A stretch of DNA of 64,000 bases from Rhizorhapis suberifaciens (GTDB lineage Bacteria > Pseudomonadota > Alphaproteobacteria > Sphingomonadales > Sphingomonadaceae): NCBI RefSeq assembly GCF_014200045.1, contig NZ_JACHOV010000011.1, positions 86,873 to 150,872 of the forward strand, in the 5' to 3' direction. The notes under the pieces were generated by a model, which saw only the letters and a program-made list of their open reading frames with translations, did no database searches and was not told the DNA's origin. The translations under genes were made by a program, and so were the position numbers. This document shows positions 61,003-64,000 of this stretch, piece by piece (the stretch's first letter is position 1; each line of letters opens with the position of its first letter).

Positions 61003-61672
61003 ACAAGCCGCCGATTGGAATGAGGCAACCCATGACTCTCCCCGGGGCGCTACCGGTTAATGTCCGATGAGACGCCGCTTGGCCGGTCATCGACGCCGTG
61101 CAAGTGTTTCGGTAGCCTCGATCCCGTGGGCGAGTATTGCATCTTTGCCCTTGAAGGAACGCCAGATTGTGGAATGGGTCTGGTGCATAGGGTTGTCACG
61201 CCGCAATGAGCAAGCTTACCGCTGCGGGTGCATTTTGAATTGGATAGGCCAGTGGAAACCCCGCGGGCCTGATACCGACGAGAAGCGCATTGTCTGGAGG
61301 CTCTGGATTCCCTTTCTTGGTGGGCGGTCTATACCGACGACTTTGCCTTTGTCTTGATCGCATGTTTGGCTGACGCGTTCGATCGGAACCACAAACCAAT
61401 CAGCAACACCTTGCCATTTTTTGGCTACTTGACACAGATAGGCATATTTTGCATCAGTCATGGCTTGCCGGGGTGAATCCCTGAGGCGGTTTCTAGATCG
61501 AGATGAAGCTACTACAAGCCAACTTTCGTTTAAATCCGATAGTCAGCATCTAAATACGCAAACTCGTTTGGAGGTTGTTGGCGCAATCTCATCGGCGTCT
61601 GCGCATATCCAGACAAGATCGATGCTCGAATTCTTCGACGGTCTTATTAGAATGATTACGGGGGAGTGAGTT
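61003..61672. other. Intergenic region with gene debris
   Basis: About 670 bases. It holds a TetR-like HTH fragment on the minus strand (61105-61160). A minus-strand frame at 61216-61461 (81 codons, MTDAKYAYLCQVAKKWQG...) could be a small gene or a fragment; I do not recognise it. The promoter of the Gfo/Idh gene must lie before 61673. Confidence 0.45.
61105..61160 (-). pseudogene. Fragment of a TetR-family HTH gene
   Basis: Read on the minus strand: IWRSFKGKDAILAHGIEATETL, to be compared with LFRHFKGKDAILGHGIEAIERR in the TetR protein at 54845. DNA similarity to 55255-55310 is clear over about 55 bp and then ends. This is a relic of a second copy. Confidence 0.6.
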
Positions 61673-62806
61673 ATGGTATCTGCTCGTCGGATTAGGATTG
61701 GAATTATAGGAGCCAGCGCGAACAAATTCGCCTGGGCTTCGACCGCGCATGTGCCCGCTCTTAAATCGCTGCCCGAGTATGAGCTGGTCGCGGTCGCCTC
61801 GCGTAATCAGGCCAACGCAGATGCGGCGGCCGTCGCCCACGGGATTCCGCGTGCGTACGGCGATTATCTGGAAATGGTGCGCCAGCCCGATCTGGACATG
61901 ATCTGTGTCAGCACCAGCTCGGCCGACCACCACGCGCTGGTCATGCCGGCAATCGAGGCGGGCAAGCACGTCTTCTGCGAGTGGCCATTCGGGACGAACA
62001 TCGGCCAAGCGCTCGAGATGCGCGATTTCGCTCGCGCCAAGGGCGCGCGCACACTCGTGGGGCTGCAGACGCGCTACGCGCCGATCGTCCGCTACGTGCG
62101 CGACCTGATCGCCGAGGGTTTTATCGGCAAGCTTCACGCGGTCACTTTCAGCCGATCGAACGACCAGATGGCGCAGATGGACCTCACGCCCGAGTATTGC
62201 GACTTTATTGAGGCAGCGAAGGCGGGCTTGCGCATCATGGGCGGACACGGGTTCGATACGCTTGCCGCCTATGTCGGCGAATTCAGCGACATCCAATGCT
62301 ATATGGAAACTGAGATGGATCGCGTCCGCCTGATCACGGGCGAGGTTGTCCCGCTGACGGACAAGGATCATATCCTGGTGCAGGGGCGACTTGCCGACAA
62401 TGCCGTCGTTTCGGTGCTGCTTAAGCAAAACAGCCCGACCTACCAAGCTTTTTTCCTCGAGATCAGCGGTTCTTCGGGGGCCATCGTCATTACGACGGGC
62501 AACGACATCGACTATCGTGAACGGCACCCGGGAGTGCCGTTCGATTTCGAGATGCTCGGTACATCGGCGCTTGGCAAGCCAATGCAGCCCATGACTGTTC
62601 CAGATCGCTACCGACTAGTGCCCGACGAAACGCCGCCTGGCCCATCCATTGATGCCGCGCACATGTTTCGGCACTTTGCTGAGGCGCTTGCGACCGGCAG
62701 CCGATGCGAAACCGACTTCGACCACGGCGTCCGTCGGCACGAGTTGCTGGAAACAATCGTCCGCGCCGCCGAAATGGAGCAGCGTATGGTGTATGCGCCG
62801 GCTTGA
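61673..62806 (+). CDS. Gfo/Idh/MocA-type protein of Gal80-like subgroup
   Basis: A 377-residue Rossmann-fold protein. NAD(P)-binding start RIGIIGASANKFAWASTAHVPALKSL (about 6-31) lacks the usual GxGxxG pattern in exact form. The position normally held by EKP, whose Lys is catalytic, reads HVFCEWPFG (Trp104 in place of Lys), followed by LVGLQTRYAPIVRYVRDLIAEGFIGKLHAV, which resembles fungal Gal80 and its bacterial relatives. The C-terminal domain is the usual beta sheet. GGGGGAG lies before ATG 61673. It may be a sensor or a divergent oxidoreductase. It stands between a TonB receptor gene and a truncated receptor gene. Confidence 0.87.
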   Translation: MVSARRIRIGIIGASANKFAWASTAHVPALKSLPEYELVAVASRNQANADAAAVAHGIPRAYGDYLEMVRQPDLDMICVSTSSADHHALVMPAIEAGKHVFCEWPFGTNIGQALEMRDFARAKGARTLVGLQTRYAPIVRYVRDLIAEGFIGKLHAVTFSRSNDQMAQMDLTPEYCDFIEAAKAGLRIMGGHGFDTLAAYVGEFSDIQCYMETEMDRVRLITGEVVPLTDKDHILVQGRLADNAVVSVLLKQNSPTYQAFFLEISGSSGAIVITTGNDIDYRERHPGVPFDFEMLGTSALGKPMQPMTVPDRYRLVPDETPPGPSIDAAHMFRHFAEALATGSRCETDFDHGVRRHELLETIVRAAEMEQRMVYAPA

Positions 62807-62915
62807 CTTCATCTGTTCCTGTTTCCGACACGGCCGATGCCAAGGGATGTCCATTGGGGGTAGGGCAAGTCATGCAATGGCCGCGTCGGCGCTTGCATCA
62901 AACTGTAGAAATCGC

Positions 62916-63698
62916 GCGATCCTGACGCGCGTCAGCCGCGGCTTCAAGGCGGGCAACTTCTCATCCTTGAATACAGTTGACTTGGTAGCCTACGATCCGG
63001 TGGTTCAGGAAAAGCTGACTTCTTATGAACTTGGTGGTCGCGCGGGCATTGGTCGCTGGCTGCGTGTCGAGGGCGCTGTGTTCCGGTACGATTACGTTGA
63101 TAAGCAGGTCCGCGCGCGAATTTTCGTCGGACCGCCATTCGGGAACATCGGCGGCCAAGACACAATCCCGAAATCGAGATTGCAAGGCGCGGAGGGGTCG
63201 CTCATTTTGCGGCCGGTTTCTGGCCTGACACTTTCGGGCAGCGCCACGTACATCAAGAGCAAGGTCCTGGAATATATCGGGCAGACCGTTCTCCAGACCA
63301 ATAGCTTGCTGCGCGACTTCTCAGGCTCCCCTTTCAATTTTGCGCCTAAGTGGAGCCTGAACGGCGACGTGAACTACACGACGCCCATCTCCTCAACACT
63401 TGACGCATTCGTCGGCGCCAACGTTGCCTATCGCGGCAAGACCTCGTCGGCCTTCGTCCCACCAAATCAGACGGCGGTCGAACAGGCGGGGCTGAAGGTG
63501 TTCGAGATTCCCTCCTACACGTTGGTGGATAGTCAGCTTGGCGTTCAGGCGCACGACGGCAAGTGGCGCGCCTACATCTGGGGCAAGAATATTTTCAATA
63601 AATTCTATGTCTCTAACGTCGTCCGCGTCGCGGATGTGATCGTGCGCTACCCAGGCCAGCCCGCCACATTTGGAGGCACTGTCGCGTACAAGTTCTGA
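62916..63698 (+). pseudogene. C-terminal part of a TonB-dependent receptor gene
   Basis: About 260 residues of receptor barrel from LTRVSRGFKAGNFSSLNTVD (the SRGYKSGxF-type motif of sphingomonad receptors) to the terminal AYKF. Signal peptide, plug and first half of the barrel, some 450-500 residues, are missing. An upstream extension of the frame to 62649 is antisense-like overlap with the Gfo/Idh gene. The break is abrupt, 110 bp after that gene, suggesting a deletion or recombination junction. Confidence 0.82.
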
Positions 63699-63909
63699 TT
63701 TTGAACCGAAATATGGGGGCGAAACGGATATAGCCATCGTCCGCCCCTGTACTTCCAAAGCGTGCTCGGCGTTTTCCCTGCATATTGCTGATGAGCGGAT
63801 AACCCACGATGTTCGGCCTGAACGAGCATCGATAGATGTATGACATATGTTCGCCCTGAGAACAGTTTGTGGAAGCGAGGTTGTCACGAAGGGCGCGCCT
63901 GATTACCTA

Positions 63910-64000
63910 GAGCGTCGGATTGGAAATGTGAATCGCTGGGGATTCCCCTGGCGTGAGATTTGTGATTCCTTCTCTTTGGAGGTGGATCATGGGCAAAGCA
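63910..64000 (+). mobile_element. Left end of a probable IS630-family insertion sequence
   Basis: From a TA dinucleotide (63908-63909) the sequence GAGCGTCGGATTGGAAATGTG starts a stretch unlike its surroundings and leads to a well-spaced GGAGG and an ATG at 63989. TA as target is the IS630 habit. The right end is outside the window, so this is tentative. Confidence 0.5.
63989..64000 (+). CDS. Start of a probable IS630 transposase gene, cut by window end
   Basis: Only MGKA is visible after GGAGG at 6-nt spacing. IS630 transposases of sphingomonads often begin this way, but four residues prove nothing by themselves. Confidence 0.4.

Noticed and set aside
63393..63887. Minus-strand frame of 164 codons
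   Set aside because: Mostly antisense to the receptor remnant, without ribosome-binding site or motif.
1..64000. tRNA, rRNA, riboswitch or phage attachment site
   Set aside because: I looked for cloverleaf ends, conserved rRNA segments and tRNA-gene-adjacent repeats and found none I could support; a covariance-model scan would settle it.

Overview
The window looks like chromosomal DNA of a sphingomonad (alphaproteobacterium, Sphingobium/Novosphingobium/Sphingomonas type). This is an inference from gene content, not from a marker gene. The DNA is GC-rich. It carries four large TonB-dependent receptor genes or remnants, a cisplatin-type DNA ligase with its partner exonuclease, a single-chain PutA without a DNA-binding domain, and several xenobiotic-style oxidoreductases. 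I saw no rRNA, tRNA or CRISPR array.

1-3.7 kb: the 5' part of an RND efflux adaptor lipoprotein gene faces a TetR regulator, with a perfect palindrome between them. A BaiN/HI0933-type flavoprotein and a glycine-zipper protein follow. 3.7-9.3 kb: two GH1-like glycosidases and a glycosyltransferase/UDP-galactopyranose mutase fusion, probably for a galactofuranose-containing glycan. 9.3-13.5 kb: kup, a short KdpD-like kinase and KdpE in one operon, with no kdpFABC. 13.6-20.2 kb: a proline-rich membrane protein, the DNA ligase/exonuclease pair, an SRPBCC protein, and a 1-Cys peroxiredoxin with an MBL-rhodanese protein. 20.2-27.4 kb: a chemoreceptor and a phosphate operon pstS-porin-pstC-pstA with a PHO-box-like array upstream of pstS; a second array lies before the chemoreceptor in unexpected orientation. 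pstB and phoU are absent.

27.6-36 kb: a 1504-residue autotransporter behind a LuxR-type regulator, then decayed genes (a sorbosone-dehydrogenase-like tail and a frameshifted DauR-like regulator) and an AhpD-like protein. 35.5-39.7 kb: an Lrp regulator divergent from putA. 39.8-48.4 kb: a glycoside-use locus (TonB receptor, sugar MFS permease, GH3 glucosidase, type B carboxylesterase) divergent from a LacI regulator, with two palindromic operators 22 bp apart.

48.5-51 kb is the most unusual stretch: three tandem paralogous genes of unknown function (113-122 aa), each with a related leader. They are bracketed by a direct repeat of about 65 bp and followed by a broken IS110-type transposase. 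51-64 kb is accessory: a TonB receptor/GST operon with a TetR gene and palindrome, another TetR gene, a LysR gene divergent from a RutA-like flavin monooxygenase and an NTF2-like protein, a further TonB receptor, a Gal80-like Gfo/Idh protein, a truncated receptor gene, and the left end of a probable IS630 element at the window edge.
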